A DNA stretch of 64,000 bases from Deltaproteobacteria bacterium. GTDB lineage: Bacteria > Myxococcota_A > Polyangia > Polyangiales > Ga0077539. Under the pieces are notes generated by a model that worked only from the letters and a program-made list of their open reading frames with translations, did no database searches and was not told the origin of the DNA. Shown here one piece after another: positions 1-7,765 of this stretch; the first letter of the stretch is position 1, and each line of letters begins with the position of its first letter. The position numbers and the translations under genes were made by a program. Location of the stretch: the NCBI GenBank assembly GCA_016218725.1, contig JACRDB010000169.1, positions 1 to 64,000 of the forward strand, read 5' to 3'.

Positions 1-321
1 CTTCTCGCCGTGGGCGTGGGCCCAGAAGCAGGCCCAGAAGCCGGACGCTCAGGAGGCTCTCGGCGGCGGGTGATTCCATCGCACCGAAACCTGAGGCCCC
101 GAGGGCTACGCCGCCACCACGTACTTCCCCGGGGGCTTACGGAGCAGCAGGTCGAGCAGCTGCGTCACCCGAACTCGCGTGCCCGAGCGTGCGCACCACC
201 GCCGCCCGGTCGCCCACGAGGCGCGGACGATGGCGCTCGGCAGCTGGTGCACGAGGGCGTGCACGCGCGCAGCCAAGGGGGCCTTGCGCTTGTAGTGCCC
301 CCATGGTAGACAGGGCACTAC
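1..321. other. Left-edge stretch without a convincing gene
   Basis: No supported gene lies here. The minus strand from about 300 down to 106 stays open and ends in a protein-like tail (VTQLLDLLLRKPPGKYVVAA then stop). Its upstream part is antisense to the next gene, so it may only be the truncated 3' end of a gene (perhaps a transposase or other mobile gene) or chance in high-GC DNA. I do not recognise the family. Confidence 0.3.
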
Positions 322-1695
322 ATGAGCTTCGTACGGCGCAAGCGTGGCCAGGTCCTGCTGGTTCACAACGAGCGGGTCCCGAGCTCGGCGCGGGTGCGCC
401 AGCGGGAACTCCACTGCTTCACCTCGCCTCTGGAGCTCGAGCGGGTCCTGGCGCCCGCCGAGTGGACCCGGTGGACGCGGGCGATTTCATGGCGGGAGCG
501 CGACCTCGAGTTCGACTGGCCGTCGATCCGCGAGCGGCTGCATACGGAGCTGGCCTCCTGGACCACGAAGCCCGCCGGGGCCACGCGTCGGCGAGACCAC
601 CGGGTCGAGCGCCTCGCCTCCGAGCTCGCCTCCGGGCTGGCGCCGCTCTCCCTCGCTCTGCCCTCCGACGCAGCGCTCATCGAGCGCGTCCGCCCTTCCC
701 TGCTCGCGCTCCGCGACTCGATCGCGCGGCTCCTCGCGCCCGAGCGTCCCGCTCCACCCCCCGAACCCAGAGAGTGCACAATGTCCCCCCCGACGACAGG
801 TTCCTTCGAGGCCGCCGACGCCGTCTTCGACGATGGCATGGAGTTCTGGTGGAACGGCGACCGGCGGAGCGCGCTCCGGCACTTCAAGCGCGCGCTCGAG
901 CTCGACCCGCGGCACGCCGACGCGCACAACCACCTCGGGATCTCGAGCCTCAGCGCGCGCAGGCTCAAGGACGCGGAGCGGCGCTTCCGCGCGGCGGTGG
1001 ACGGCGGCGAGCGCCACGTCGAGCGTGACGGCGCGCTCGTGCCGTGGGGGATCCTCGAGAACCGCCCCTACCTCCGGGCGCTCGCGAACCTCGCGCTCGT
1101 CCTCTCCGAGCAGCGCAGGTGGCCCGAGGCCCTCGCGATCCACCAGCGGATCCTCGAGCTCAACCCGGGCGACCACCAGGGCGTGCGCTACCTCGTCGGC
1201 GTGGAGCACCTGCAGGTTGGGGACAACCAGGGGGCCCTCAGGGCCTTCGAGGAGTGCTTCGGAGAAGAGGTCGGCTGCGCCTTCGGCCTGGCGCTGGCGC
1301 GTCTCCGCTCCCATGGTCCGTCCGCGGAGGTGGGCGAGCCCCTGCTGACCGGGTTCGCGGCGAACCGGTACGTGGCGCCCATGCTCCTCGGCGAGCGGTG
1401 GGAGCGCCTGGACGCCTTTCATGGCTCCAACATGGCCGAGCCTGAGTGGGCCTCCGACGTGCTCAAGGCGCAGGCCGAGCTCTGGCACGCCATTCCGCGC
1501 GGGGCTGACGTCCTGCGCTTCTGGTGGGGCGCGCCCGCCGTCGCGACGTGGCGGAGGAGGCTCGACGACGCCATGATCTCGCTCAAGGCGCTACCCCTTT
1601 CGGACAAGAGGAACGCCGTGGCCGCCGAGGCCTCCTCGCTCCGCTCCGAACAGGCCATTCGCGGCCTGGTCCGGTCGGTGCTGTCCGCGTCGTAG
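322..1695 (+). CDS. TPR-repeat protein of unknown role
   Basis: This 457-residue protein has an N-terminal part (about 1-150) with many Arg/Trp residues and no domain I can name. Two tetratricopeptide stretches follow, at about residues 170-235 (GDRRSALRHFKRALELDP) and 254-313 (RRWPEALAIHQRILELNPGD). TPRs are protein-protein interaction scaffolds. The C-terminal 140 residues are unassigned. There is no signal peptide, so it is probably cytoplasmic. The ATG at 322 is preferred because the conserved-looking N-terminus (MSFVRRKRGQVLL) begins there. It stands alone, with a convergent toxin-antitoxin pair downstream. The coding call is firm; the function is unknown. Confidence 0.8.
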   Translation: MSFVRRKRGQVLLVHNERVPSSARVRQRELHCFTSPLELERVLAPAEWTRWTRAISWRERDLEFDWPSIRERLHTELASWTTKPAGATRRRDHRVERLASELASGLAPLSLALPSDAALIERVRPSLLALRDSIARLLAPERPAPPPEPRECTMSPPTTGSFEAADAVFDDGMEFWWNGDRRSALRHFKRALELDPRHADAHNHLGISSLSARRLKDAERRFRAAVDGGERHVERDGALVPWGILENRPYLRALANLALVLSEQRRWPEALAIHQRILELNPGDHQGVRYLVGVEHLQVGDNQGALRAFEECFGEEVGCAFGLALARLRSHGPSAEVGEPLLTGFAANRYVAPMLLGERWERLDAFHGSNMAEPEWASDVLKAQAELWHAIPRGADVLRFWWGAPAVATWRRRLDDAMISLKALPLSDKRNAVAAEASSLRSEQAIRGLVRSVLSAS

Positions 1696-1809
1696 AGGGT
1701 CGCCGCGCGCGGGCGGGACACCCGCGTCGGCCGCGGTACCGCGCTGGCCTGGAGGCGCGGACCCGAGGCACCATGCCAGCGTGGAGGCGCCGCCGCGCCG
1801 CCTCGCGCG

Positions 1810-2211
1810 TCAGCCCTGCTCCTTCGCGATGCGCTCCAGCTCGAGGGCGACCGCCCCCTTGTCGATGCGGCCCTCGGCGACGCTCATCGTCAGCTCGTAG
1901 AGGGCCTCGGAGGGATGGTCGATGCTGATGCCGTTCACGTCGAGGAAGACGACGGCCGAGAGCATCCCGGCGCGCTTGTTCCCGTCCACGAACGGATGGT
2001 TGCGGACGATGTGGAACAGGTACGCCGCCGCCATCGCGAAGAGCCCATCGTGCACGAACTCGCCGCCGAAGGAGGCCTGCGGCTGCGCCACCGCCGACTC
2101 GAGGAGGCCCCGGTCGCGAAGCCCCGCCGACCCGCCGTAGACCTCCAGCTGGGTCGCATGCACCTCGACGACGTCCTCGACGTCGAGGAACAGTGGCTCG
2201 CCGGAGCTCAC
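1810..2211 (-). CDS. doc: Doc/Fic-family toxin of a toxin-antitoxin pair
   Basis: This 133-residue protein carries the Doc form of the Fic signature, HPFVDGNKRAG, at about residues 72-82 (Doc consensus HxFxDGNKR). In Doc the His and the GNKR loop catalyse phosphorylation of elongation factor Tu, which stops translation. The N-terminal helix and the GLRDRGLLESAVAQP segment also fit the Doc fold, and the length matches the family. Its ATG overlaps the end of the upstream AbrB-type antitoxin gene by four bases (ATGA), so the two are translationally coupled. Phd/Doc systems usually carry a Phd antitoxin; the swing-hinge AbrB partner here is a known variant arrangement. All key residues are present, so the toxin should be active. 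Confidence 0.88.
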   Translation of the reverse strand: MSSGEPLFLDVEDVVEVHATQLEVYGGSAGLRDRGLLESAVAQPQASFGGEFVHDGLFAMAAAYLFHIVRNHPFVDGNKRAGMLSAVVFLDVNGISIDHPSEALYELTMSVAEGRIDKGAVALELERIAKEQG

Positions 2212-2432
2212 CTTGCCAGCTTCCGTAGCGTCTCGTCGTGGACGGCCATCATCCGCCTCGTCGACTCGCGGATGCGGTCCCTCGCGCCGAGCCTGGCCGG
2301 CCGGATGATCAGCGCCTCGCCGTCGGTCTTGATCTCGAGCGGCGTGTCCTTGGTAATGTCCAACAGCTCCAGGATCGGTCGCTCGATGATGAGCCCGAGG
2401 CTGTTGCCAACTACCGAGAGCTTCTTGATCAT
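2208..2432 (-). CDS. AbrB/SpoVT-type antitoxin partner of Doc
   Basis: This 74-residue protein begins with the swapped-hairpin AbrB/MazE pattern (KKLSVVGNSLGLIIERPILELL, then LEIKTDGEALIIRPA). Such proteins bind DNA as dimers and repress their own operon together with the toxin. The C-terminal 25 residues (ARDRIRESTRRMMAVHD) are helical and would be the toxin-neutralising tail. It comes first in the operon and overlaps the Doc start by four bases. The upstream region is unusually AT-rich and holds an 8-bp palindrome TTGTACAA (2475-2482) and an 18-bp inverted repeat CGTCAA-N6-TTGACG (2529-2546). Both are possible operators, but neither can be proven by eye. Confidence 0.85.
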   Translation of the reverse strand: MIKKLSVVGNSLGLIIERPILELLDITKDTPLEIKTDGEALIIRPARLGARDRIRESTRRMMAVHDETLRKLAR

Positions 2433-2618
2433 GGGCGCCTCGTTCCTACGTCTGTATGAACGTAAGCATTACACTTGTACAACCTGGGCGCCAGTCCGCC
2501 GCCACCTCCTCGGTCCGGCCTTTGGGGTCGTCAACTCCTGTTGACGGCCTCTCGATGGCGGTGCGATGCTGGTGCCTGGGGGCGATGACTCCGGGTGCCC
2601 TCTCAGGGAAGGCCCGCC

Positions 2619-3833
2619 ATGGCAAAGACCGACGCTCACCCCTGGGAGTTCAAGGCTCGCTTCCGTCGCAACGCCTTCGGCTGGAGGTCGCAGCCGGCGG
2701 TGACGCGCATCAGGCAGGCCGTCGCCGAGATCAAGAAGGTCGCCAGGAAGTCACCGCTCGTCGGCGGCGAGGGCGCGGTGACCTTCCTGGAGCGCCTGGC
2801 GCCCGCGATCGAGCACGTTGACAGCTCGTCGGGCTCCGTCGGCACGGCGGTGGGCCGCGCCATTGATGACCTGGCGCCGCTCATCGCGGGCGCGCCCGCC
2901 GACCCCGCCACGCGGAGCGCCTGGCTCGACCGCCTGTGGGCCGCGGTCGAGGCAGACCAGATGCCCTACCTCGAGGGCCTGGGCGACCACTGGGGCGCGC
3001 TCTGCGCCTCCAGGGAGGTCGCCTCGGCCTGGGCGGACCGGCTCATCGATGGCACGCGCCACGCGCTCGATCCCGCGGCCTCGCCGCTCTCGCACTTCCA
3101 CGGCAGCTCCCTGTGCTTCAGCGCGCTCTTCCACGCCGGACGCCACCAGGAGCTCATCGCGCTCCTGAACGTGAAGACCATCTGGCAGTACAAGCGCTGG
3201 GCCGTGCTGGCGCTCGCGGCCCGCGGGGACCTCGACGAGGCGCTGCGCTGCGCGGAGGCGTCTCGGGACCCCTGGACCACCGGCGAGGACGCGGACAGCG
3301 TGTGCGAGGCGCTCCTGCTCGATGCCGGGAGGGTGGACGAGGCCTACGCCCGCTACGGCCGCCGGGCCACGCAGAGCGGCACTTTCCTGGCGTCCTTCCG
3401 CATGGTCATTAAGAAGTACCCGCACAAGGGGCCCGCCGAGGTCCTCGCGGACCTGGTCAGGGCCACGCCCGGCGACGAGGGCAAATGGTTCGCGGCCGCC
3501 AAGGAGGCCGGGCTCTGCGCCGAAGCGCTGGCGCTCGCGGGACGCGCGCCCTGCGACCCCAAGACGCTGACCCGGGCGGCGCGCGACCACCTCGACACCC
3601 AGCCGGCCTTCGCCCTCGGCGCGGGGATCCTGGCGCTCCACTGGCTCGTGCAGGGCGTCGGTTACGACATCACCAGCGCGGACGTGTGGGCGGCGTACCG
3701 CGCGACGATCGCCGTGGCCGAGCGTCACGGCAACGTCGCGGGCGTGCGGGAGCGCGTCCGCGCGCTGGTCGCGTCGGTGGGCGCGGGCGGCCCCTTCGTG
3801 CGGCAGGTCCTCGGCCGGGAGCTGGGGCTGTGA
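2619..3833 (+). CDS. Conserved hypothetical protein (cassette gene A)
   Basis: This 404-residue soluble protein begins MAKTDAHPWEFKARFRRNAF. I recognise it as the start of a widespread but functionally uncharacterised family, so I place the start at 2619 (preceded by AGGGAAGG) rather than at the in-frame ATG at 2595. The body is alpha-helical with alternating Leu/Ala and repeated Asp-Glu-Ala motifs, consistent with a helical-repeat solenoid. There is no signal peptide. It is followed by a deleted copy of gene B and by gene C. A 31-bp piece of this gene's 3' part recurs at 6538-6568, showing that the gene was once duplicated. The function is unknown. Confidence 0.75.
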   Translation: MAKTDAHPWEFKARFRRNAFGWRSQPAVTRIRQAVAEIKKVARKSPLVGGEGAVTFLERLAPAIEHVDSSSGSVGTAVGRAIDDLAPLIAGAPADPATRSAWLDRLWAAVEADQMPYLEGLGDHWGALCASREVASAWADRLIDGTRHALDPAASPLSHFHGSSLCFSALFHAGRHQELIALLNVKTIWQYKRWAVLALAARGDLDEALRCAEASRDPWTTGEDADSVCEALLLDAGRVDEAYARYGRRATQSGTFLASFRMVIKKYPHKGPAEVLADLVRATPGDEGKWFAAAKEAGLCAEALALAGRAPCDPKTLTRAARDHLDTQPAFALGAGILALHWLVQGVGYDITSADVWAAYRATIAVAERHGNVAGVRERVRALVASVGAGGPFVRQVLGRELGL

Positions 3834-3950
3834 GCTCGCCGCGGGCGGCGAGGCAGCGCGGGTGAGGTCACCGCACCGTGCCCGACGCATCGCGTCATCA
3901 GGGCCTGGAGAACATTCGAGACCCGCCTATTTCATGGCATTGACGCGAAG

Positions 3951-3966
3951 ACTATGGCGCCATAGT
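3951..3966. repeat. Palindrome ACTATGGCGCCATAGT, copy 1
   Basis: A perfect 16-bp palindrome lies 19 bp upstream of the truncated SEC-C open frame. The same sequence recurs at 6669-6684 in the duplicate and, enlarged to 30 bp, at 23796-23825. It could be a regulator-binding site or a hairpin. Confidence 0.7.
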
Positions 3967-3985
3967 GTTCCGGGCCGGTGACCCC

Positions 3986-4105
3986 ATGACCGACTGGCGC
4001 GAGGCGCCGACCGAGGCGCTGTTGGAGACCCTGTGGACCTGCGGCCTCGCGGTGCCGCGCGGGAGCGGGGAGAAGTACAAGAAGTGCTGCCTCGGTGTGC
4101 TCTAG
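3986..4105 (+). pseudogene. Internally deleted copy of the SEC-C protein gene (cassette gene B relic)
   Basis: This is a 39-codon frame whose first 24 codons match the N-terminus of the intact gene at 6704 (WREAPTEALLETLWTCGLAVP). Its last 14 codons match that gene's SEC-C tail (GEKYKKCCLGVL and stop). About 800 bp between these parts are missing, and the junction falls at a short GTGCC identity. The frame is kept by chance or by selection. The first half of the zinc-binding CxC motif is gone (PRGSG instead of PCPCGSG), so the metal site cannot form. The flanking 5' DNA (3852-3985) also matches 6570-6703. It is most likely non-functional, though a 39-residue peptide could still be made. Confidence 0.8.
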
Positions 4106-4114
4106 GAGGCTCCC

Positions 4115-4795
4115 ATGACAAGGGCGAAGCTTGGTACGATTGATCTCGCAGCGCTCCGAGCCGCGCTCGGTCGGGCGAGGCGTGGTGACCTCCTGGTGAT
4201 GCTCGGGCGCGCGGTCGAGCGCCTCTCACCGGACGCTCTGGAGGACGTGCTCGCGGACTACTACGCGGTCAAGGACTTCCGGCTCACGTCGGCGACGCCG
4301 AGGGGGCTCCTCGCCGAGGTCAAGGCGTTCTGCGCGCGCGCGCAGGGCGGCGAGTACTACACGAGCTTCCGCGTAGATTCACGGAACTTCATGGAGAAGT
4401 CCGAAGGGACCGAGGCCTTCATGGCGGAGTTGGACCGACTCTATGCGTGCTGCATCCGCGCCGCAGAGAGCCGACCCGATCGGGCGACGCGCGAGGCGTT
4501 CGAGCGGCTCTTCGCGCTCGAGGCCGCGGTGGACGAGGACCCCGACGCCATCGTCTTCTTCGCGGACGAGGCCGGCGCCTGGCAGCTCCTGACCGTGTGG
4601 GCGAAGGTGCTGCCCGCGTGGTTCCGCTGCCTCGCCGCGACCGCCGGGCCGGAGGAGTTCGCCCGCGAGGTCCATCGGGTAATCCGCGCACACTGCGAGC
4701 ACAACCGGGCGAAGCTCCTGCCGAAGGCGCGATCGGTCGCGTCGGCGGCGCAGAAGAGGGCCCTCGTCGCGGCGCCCACCACGGAGGGGACGTAG
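4115..4795 (+). CDS. Conserved hypothetical protein (cassette gene C)
   Basis: This 226-residue soluble protein has no signal or membrane segment. Distinctive stretches are EYYTSFRVDSRNFMEKSEGT (about 76-95) and IVFFADEAGAWQLLTVWAKV (about 145-164), the latter followed by LPAWFRCLAATAGPEEFA. I recall similar proteins encoded near gene A-type proteins elsewhere, which suggests a functional link, but no activity is known to me. It starts 9 bp after the stop of the gene B relic, with GGAGG nicely placed upstream. A short trace of its start and end may survive after the intact gene B at 7655-7695. Confidence 0.7.
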   Translation: MTRAKLGTIDLAALRAALGRARRGDLLVMLGRAVERLSPDALEDVLADYYAVKDFRLTSATPRGLLAEVKAFCARAQGGEYYTSFRVDSRNFMEKSEGTEAFMAELDRLYACCIRAAESRPDRATREAFERLFALEAAVDEDPDAIVFFADEAGAWQLLTVWAKVLPAWFRCLAATAGPEEFAREVHRVIRAHCEHNRAKLLPKARSVASAAQKRALVAAPTTEGT

Positions 4796-4861
4796 CGCGC
4801 CAGGTCCGGGCACAACGTCGGGTTCCTACGCTACGCCCATCCTGCGGCTGCGGGGCGCTCG

Positions 4862-5674
4862 TCAGCCAGCCTTCCAGGGGTCGCCGGCGAGTCGCGCGAC
4901 GAGCCCCGTCCACACGCGGTCGAACGCGTCGTCGAAGTCCCATGCCTGGCCGTGCGCGAGGAGCGGCGTCATGTCCGCCGTGAAGATCGGGTCCTTCTTC
5001 TTGGCGGCGAGGTTCTGCTCGAACATCGCGCGCGTGACCCTCGCGCCGTCGGCCTCCAGGTACTTCGCGAACACCTCGACGACGCGCTCGGGGGAGACGT
5101 CGTCGCGTTGGAGCGCGAGGCCCAGGTCGAACAAGTCGCGTCCCTTCCTGCGCTGGTAGAGCGCGCGGAGCTTCGTGCCGAGCAGCTCGTCGAGCTCGTA
5201 GGTGCGCAGGTTGGCGGCGCCGGTGAACCAACGCGACGTCACCTCGAAGGGATGCTCCTTGAGCCCGTGGACGGTGAAGTGCTCGCGCGAGTTGATCTCC
5301 ACCTTCAGCCTCAGCCCGACGGGCGGAACGTCCTCGGACTCGAAGCGGTAGTTCAGCGTCACGCGGCCCTCGGTCTGCTTCCACTTCGGTCTGCCGAGCC
5401 ACGGGTCGAGCGCGGCGTGGATGGCGTCGAGCACCTCGCCGATGCCGCCGGGGCTCGTCTGAACCAGGTCGATGTCCTCGGAGTAGCGAGCGGCAGGCTT
5501 CACGTGGAGCTTGTAGAGCGCGGTGCCGCCTCGGAACGCGAGGGCGTTGGCAATCGGCGCTCGCGAGAACAGCTCGACGAGCGCGCGCGAGATGACGAGG
5601 TCTTGCTCGACTTGCCTGTCGAGGACCCACGGCGCGCGGTCACGCCACTCGGTGATGAAGTCCCTGGGGATCAC
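4862..5674 (-). CDS. abiEii: AbiEii-type nucleotidyltransferase toxin
   Basis: This 270-residue protein is an AbiEii/MenT-like nucleotidyltransferase. The GS-type motif FRGGTALYKL (about 47-56) is followed by the catalytic pair in RYSEDIDLV (about 63-71). Both acidic residues of the DxD-type site are present. AbiEii proteins transfer nucleotides and arrest growth, giving phage defence as type IV toxin-antitoxin systems. The conserved late motif RRKGRDLFDLGLAL (about 184-197) fits the family. Its ATG overlaps the AbiEi stop by four bases, so it is translated after its antitoxin. The length is normal and I see no damage. Confidence 0.88.
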   Translation of the reverse strand: MIPRDFITEWRDRAPWVLDRQVEQDLVISRALVELFSRAPIANALAFRGGTALYKLHVKPAARYSEDIDLVQTSPGGIGEVLDAIHAALDPWLGRPKWKQTEGRVTLNYRFESEDVPPVGLRLKVEINSREHFTVHGLKEHPFEVTSRWFTGAANLRTYELDELLGTKLRALYQRRKGRDLFDLGLALQRDDVSPERVVEVFAKYLEADGARVTRAMFEQNLAAKKKDPIFTADMTPLLAHGQAWDFDDAFDRVWTGLVARLAGDPWKAG

Positions 5675-6456
5675 CGGTCAGGCTCCACGGTCGCGTTCAC
5701 GGCGAGCCTCCAGCGCTCGTTGCGCGGCGCGCCGCTTCGACTCCTGGCGCGCACGAGCGGGGCGACATCTTTGACGCGCGCGCACACGGAGGGCGCGAGC
5801 TTGTCCGCGAGGTCGCGGTGCTCGGTCCGGTCGAGGAGGTAGCCGAGGCGCTGCACCCACGCGATGGGGCTCCTCCCGCACTCCGACACCAGGCGGTCCG
5901 GGTCGATGGCCTCGACCAGCTCGGCGAGGACCGACGCGACGTTGTCGAGGCCTCCGCTCTGCTCCGCGTAGCCCACCAGCTCCAGGGCGGTGGCCTCGGG
6001 CGAGGCGACGCGGAGGAACCCTCGCTGGGTCTTCGCCTCGACGACCGAGGTGCTCGCCATGTCCTTGCGGGCGACGAACTGCACCCGGACCCCGCCGCAC
6101 TCGATCGCGCGGCGGTTCGTCTTCACCATCACCTGGAACCCCTGCGGGCGCTGATGGGCGGCGCCGTGGAGCTCGGCGGCGCTGAGCAGCGCCACGTAGT
6201 AGGGCTCACCCAGGTGCTCCATGAGCTGCGGCACGAACTGGTCTGCAGGGAGGCAGCCGAACCGCCGGTACTCGGGCGGGACGATGACGTAGAAGCCCCG
6301 AAAAGGGTCGGCGATCTCGCCCCTGGCCTTGAGCCGCCGCAACGCCGCGCGCACCGCTGGGATCGAGCTGCCGAGCGCGACGGCGGCCTCCTCGGTAAAG
6401 AAGTGGTGCCTGCCGCGAGCGGCGAGGTCCACGATGTAGCTGGCAGCCGCGGTCAT
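5671..6456 (-). CDS. abiEi: AbiEi-type antitoxin/transcriptional regulator
   Basis: This 261-residue partner of AbiEii has an N-terminal winged-helix domain (HHFFTEEAAVALGSSIPAVR, then LRRLKARGEIADPFRGFYVI). An AbiEi C-terminal domain follows (EPYYVALLSAAELHGAAHQR, FQVMVKTNRRAIECGG). AbiEi binds inverted repeats in its own promoter and neutralises the toxin indirectly. The start at 6456 (MTAAASYIVDLAARG) is chosen because the domain begins there, and a promoter with an inverted repeat lies just upstream. The open frame itself extends further, to 6594, but through the promoter. Confidence 0.85.
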   Translation of the reverse strand: MTAAASYIVDLAARGRHHFFTEEAAVALGSSIPAVRAALRRLKARGEIADPFRGFYVIVPPEYRRFGCLPADQFVPQLMEHLGEPYYVALLSAAELHGAAHQRPQGFQVMVKTNRRAIECGGVRVQFVARKDMASTSVVEAKTQRGFLRVASPEATALELVGYAEQSGGLDNVASVLAELVEAIDPDRLVSECGRSPIAWVQRLGYLLDRTEHRDLADKLAPSVCARVKDVAPLVRARSRSGAPRNERWRLAVNATVEPDR

Positions 6457-6460
6457 GGTC

Positions 6461-6500
6461 GATGCCCGCAAAGAGTAATGCGGGACATCGCTTTTCGCAA
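6461..6500 (-). promoter_or_regulatory. Candidate abiE promoter with overlapping operator
   Basis: On the minus strand, TTGCGA (6500-6495) and TACTCT (6477-6472) are spaced by 17 bp as -35 and -10 boxes. An inverted repeat GATGtCCCGCA-N8-TGCGGGCATC (6489-6479 and 6470-6461) straddles the -10. The start codon follows about 15 bp after the -10, implying a very short leader. AbiEi regulators are known to repress from inverted repeats of this kind. Identified by eye only. Confidence 0.5.
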
Positions 6501-6537
6501 GTATCGACCACCGCTCCGTGTTATCGATGCATGCGAA

Positions 6538-6568
6538 AGACATCACCAGCGCGGACGTGTGGGCGGCG
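6538..6568 (+). pseudogene. 31-bp remnant of a second gene A copy
   Basis: GACATCACCAGCGCGGACGT and the 11 bases that follow match 3665-3695 inside gene A. The sequence then jumps to what corresponds to 3851 onward, beyond the gene A stop. The junction is the 8-mer GGGCGGCG, which occurs at 3688-3695 and again at 3843-3850, so the 3' piece was lost by recombination between short direct repeats. Everything 5' of it is unrelated AbiE promoter DNA. Confidence 0.75.
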
Positions 6569-6668
6569 CGGCAACGCGGGAGAGGGCACCGCACCCAGCC
6601 CGACGCATCGCGTCAACAGGGCCTGGAGAACCTTCGAGACCCGCCTAATTCATGGCATTGACGCAGAG

Positions 6669-6684
6669 ACTATGGCGCCATAGT
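6669..6684. repeat. Palindrome ACTATGGCGCCATAGT, copy 2
   Basis: The same perfect palindrome as at 3951-3966, here 19 bp before the intact SEC-C gene. It belongs to the duplicated block. Confidence 0.7.
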
Positions 6685-6703
6685 GTTCCGGGCTGGTGAC
6701 CCT

Positions 6704-7645
6704 ATGACCACGGACTGGCGCGAGGCGCCGACCGAGGCGCTGTTGGAGACCCTGTGGACCTGCGGCCTCGCGGTGCCGCCGGGGCTCCCCGAGGAGATCG
6801 TTCGGCGCGGCGTGGAGACTCGCGAGCCGTTGTGCGCCTTCACGGCGGACCCCGCGTCGTGGGAGGCGACCGAGGGGCCCGCCATGTGGACCCCGATCCT
6901 GGTGATCCACCTCCTCGGCGCAATCGGTGACCCCCGGTCGGCGCCGGTGTTGCTCAGCGCGCTCCGCGAGCGGAACCTCGGTGACTTCTTGCACGATGGC
7001 ATGCCGGGCGTCCTCGCCTGGCTCGGACCGGAGGTGTCGGAGCCGCTCGAAGCCGCGGCGAGGGACCCCTCCCTGAACGAGTACCAGCGCGCCGCGGCGG
7101 TCAGGGCGCTCTACGGGGTCGGGTGCCGCGCGCCCGAGGTCCGCGCCGACATCGCGGTGAGGCTGTCGCGGATCGTCGAGGAGTCCCAGGACGCCACGCT
7201 CCTCGGCTTCGCGGCGAGCGTCGTGGCGTGCGTGGACGATCCGGTGGCGCAGCGGGCGCTGGACGCCGCCTTCGCCGAGGGGCGCGTCGATGAGAGCATC
7301 ATCGGGCTCGACGACGTGGAGCTTATCCGCGGCGAGACGCCCTGGATGCTGGATCGGGGCACCTCGGACCCGATGGCCTTCTTTGGAGAGGAGTCCCTCG
7401 AGGACCTGCGGGCGCTGGAGCGCGACCGCGCGCGGTGGAGGGCCGAGGCGGCCGAACGCGAGGCCCGGAAGGCCCGGCGCGTCGCGCTGTTGGAGGCGCA
7501 TCCCGCCCTCGCTCGGGCGCTGCCGCAGCCCGTCGTGGGTAGCTTCGGAACGGTTCGGCGCGCCGGCGCGAAGGTCGGGCGCAACGACCCGTGCCCGTGC
7601 GGGAGCGGCAAGAAGTACAAGAAGTGCTGCCTCGGTGTGCTCTAG
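6704..7645 (+). CDS. Helical-repeat protein with C-terminal SEC-C zinc motif (cassette gene B)
   Basis: This 313-residue protein has a HEAT-like N-terminal region resembling the DUF1186 type (TEALLETLWTCGLAVPPGLP, ILVIHLLGAIGDPRSAPVLL). A basic linker (about 235-270) comes next, and the end is a perfect SEC-C motif, DPCPCGSGKKYKKCCL (about 296-311). SEC-C motifs bind zinc and are found at the tail of SecA and of many accessory proteins. I choose ATG 6704, matching the relic copy at 3986, over the in-frame ATG at 6683, which lies in the palindrome. It is the only intact member of its duplicated pair. The substrate or partner is unknown. Confidence 0.75.
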   Translation: MTTDWREAPTEALLETLWTCGLAVPPGLPEEIVRRGVETREPLCAFTADPASWEATEGPAMWTPILVIHLLGAIGDPRSAPVLLSALRERNLGDFLHDGMPGVLAWLGPEVSEPLEAAARDPSLNEYQRAAAVRALYGVGCRAPEVRADIAVRLSRIVEESQDATLLGFAASVVACVDDPVAQRALDAAFAEGRVDESIIGLDDVELIRGETPWMLDRGTSDPMAFFGEESLEDLRALERDRARWRAEAAEREARKARRVALLEAHPALARALPQPVVGSFGTVRRAGAKVGRNDPCPCGSGKKYKKCCLGVL

Positions 7646-7654
7646 GAGCCTCGC

Positions 7655-7695
7655 ATGACCATGGCGACGCGCCACCTCCGCGCCGCGGGGCGCTC
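7655..7695 (+). pseudogene. Possible trace of a deleted second gene C copy
   Basis: Directly after gene B, ATGACCATGGCGACG resembles the start of gene C (ATGACAAGGGCGAAG). It is followed at once by GCCACCTCCGCGCCGCGGGG CGCTC, which resembles the DNA after gene C at 4835-4860. This is what a near-complete deletion of gene C would leave. The match is short and imperfect, so the call is tentative. Confidence 0.35.
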
Positions 7696-7765
7696 TGTTG
7701 CGCCCGTCCCCCCGTAGAGTATCTTCCCAAGGGACCCGCGGGTCGGGCCCCATGAGCAGCAGTTC

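Noticed and set aside
106..414. A minus-strand frame of 102 codons at the left edge
   Set aside because: Its 5' half overlaps the TPR gene antisense. Only the last 20 residues look protein-like, which is too little to call a gene.
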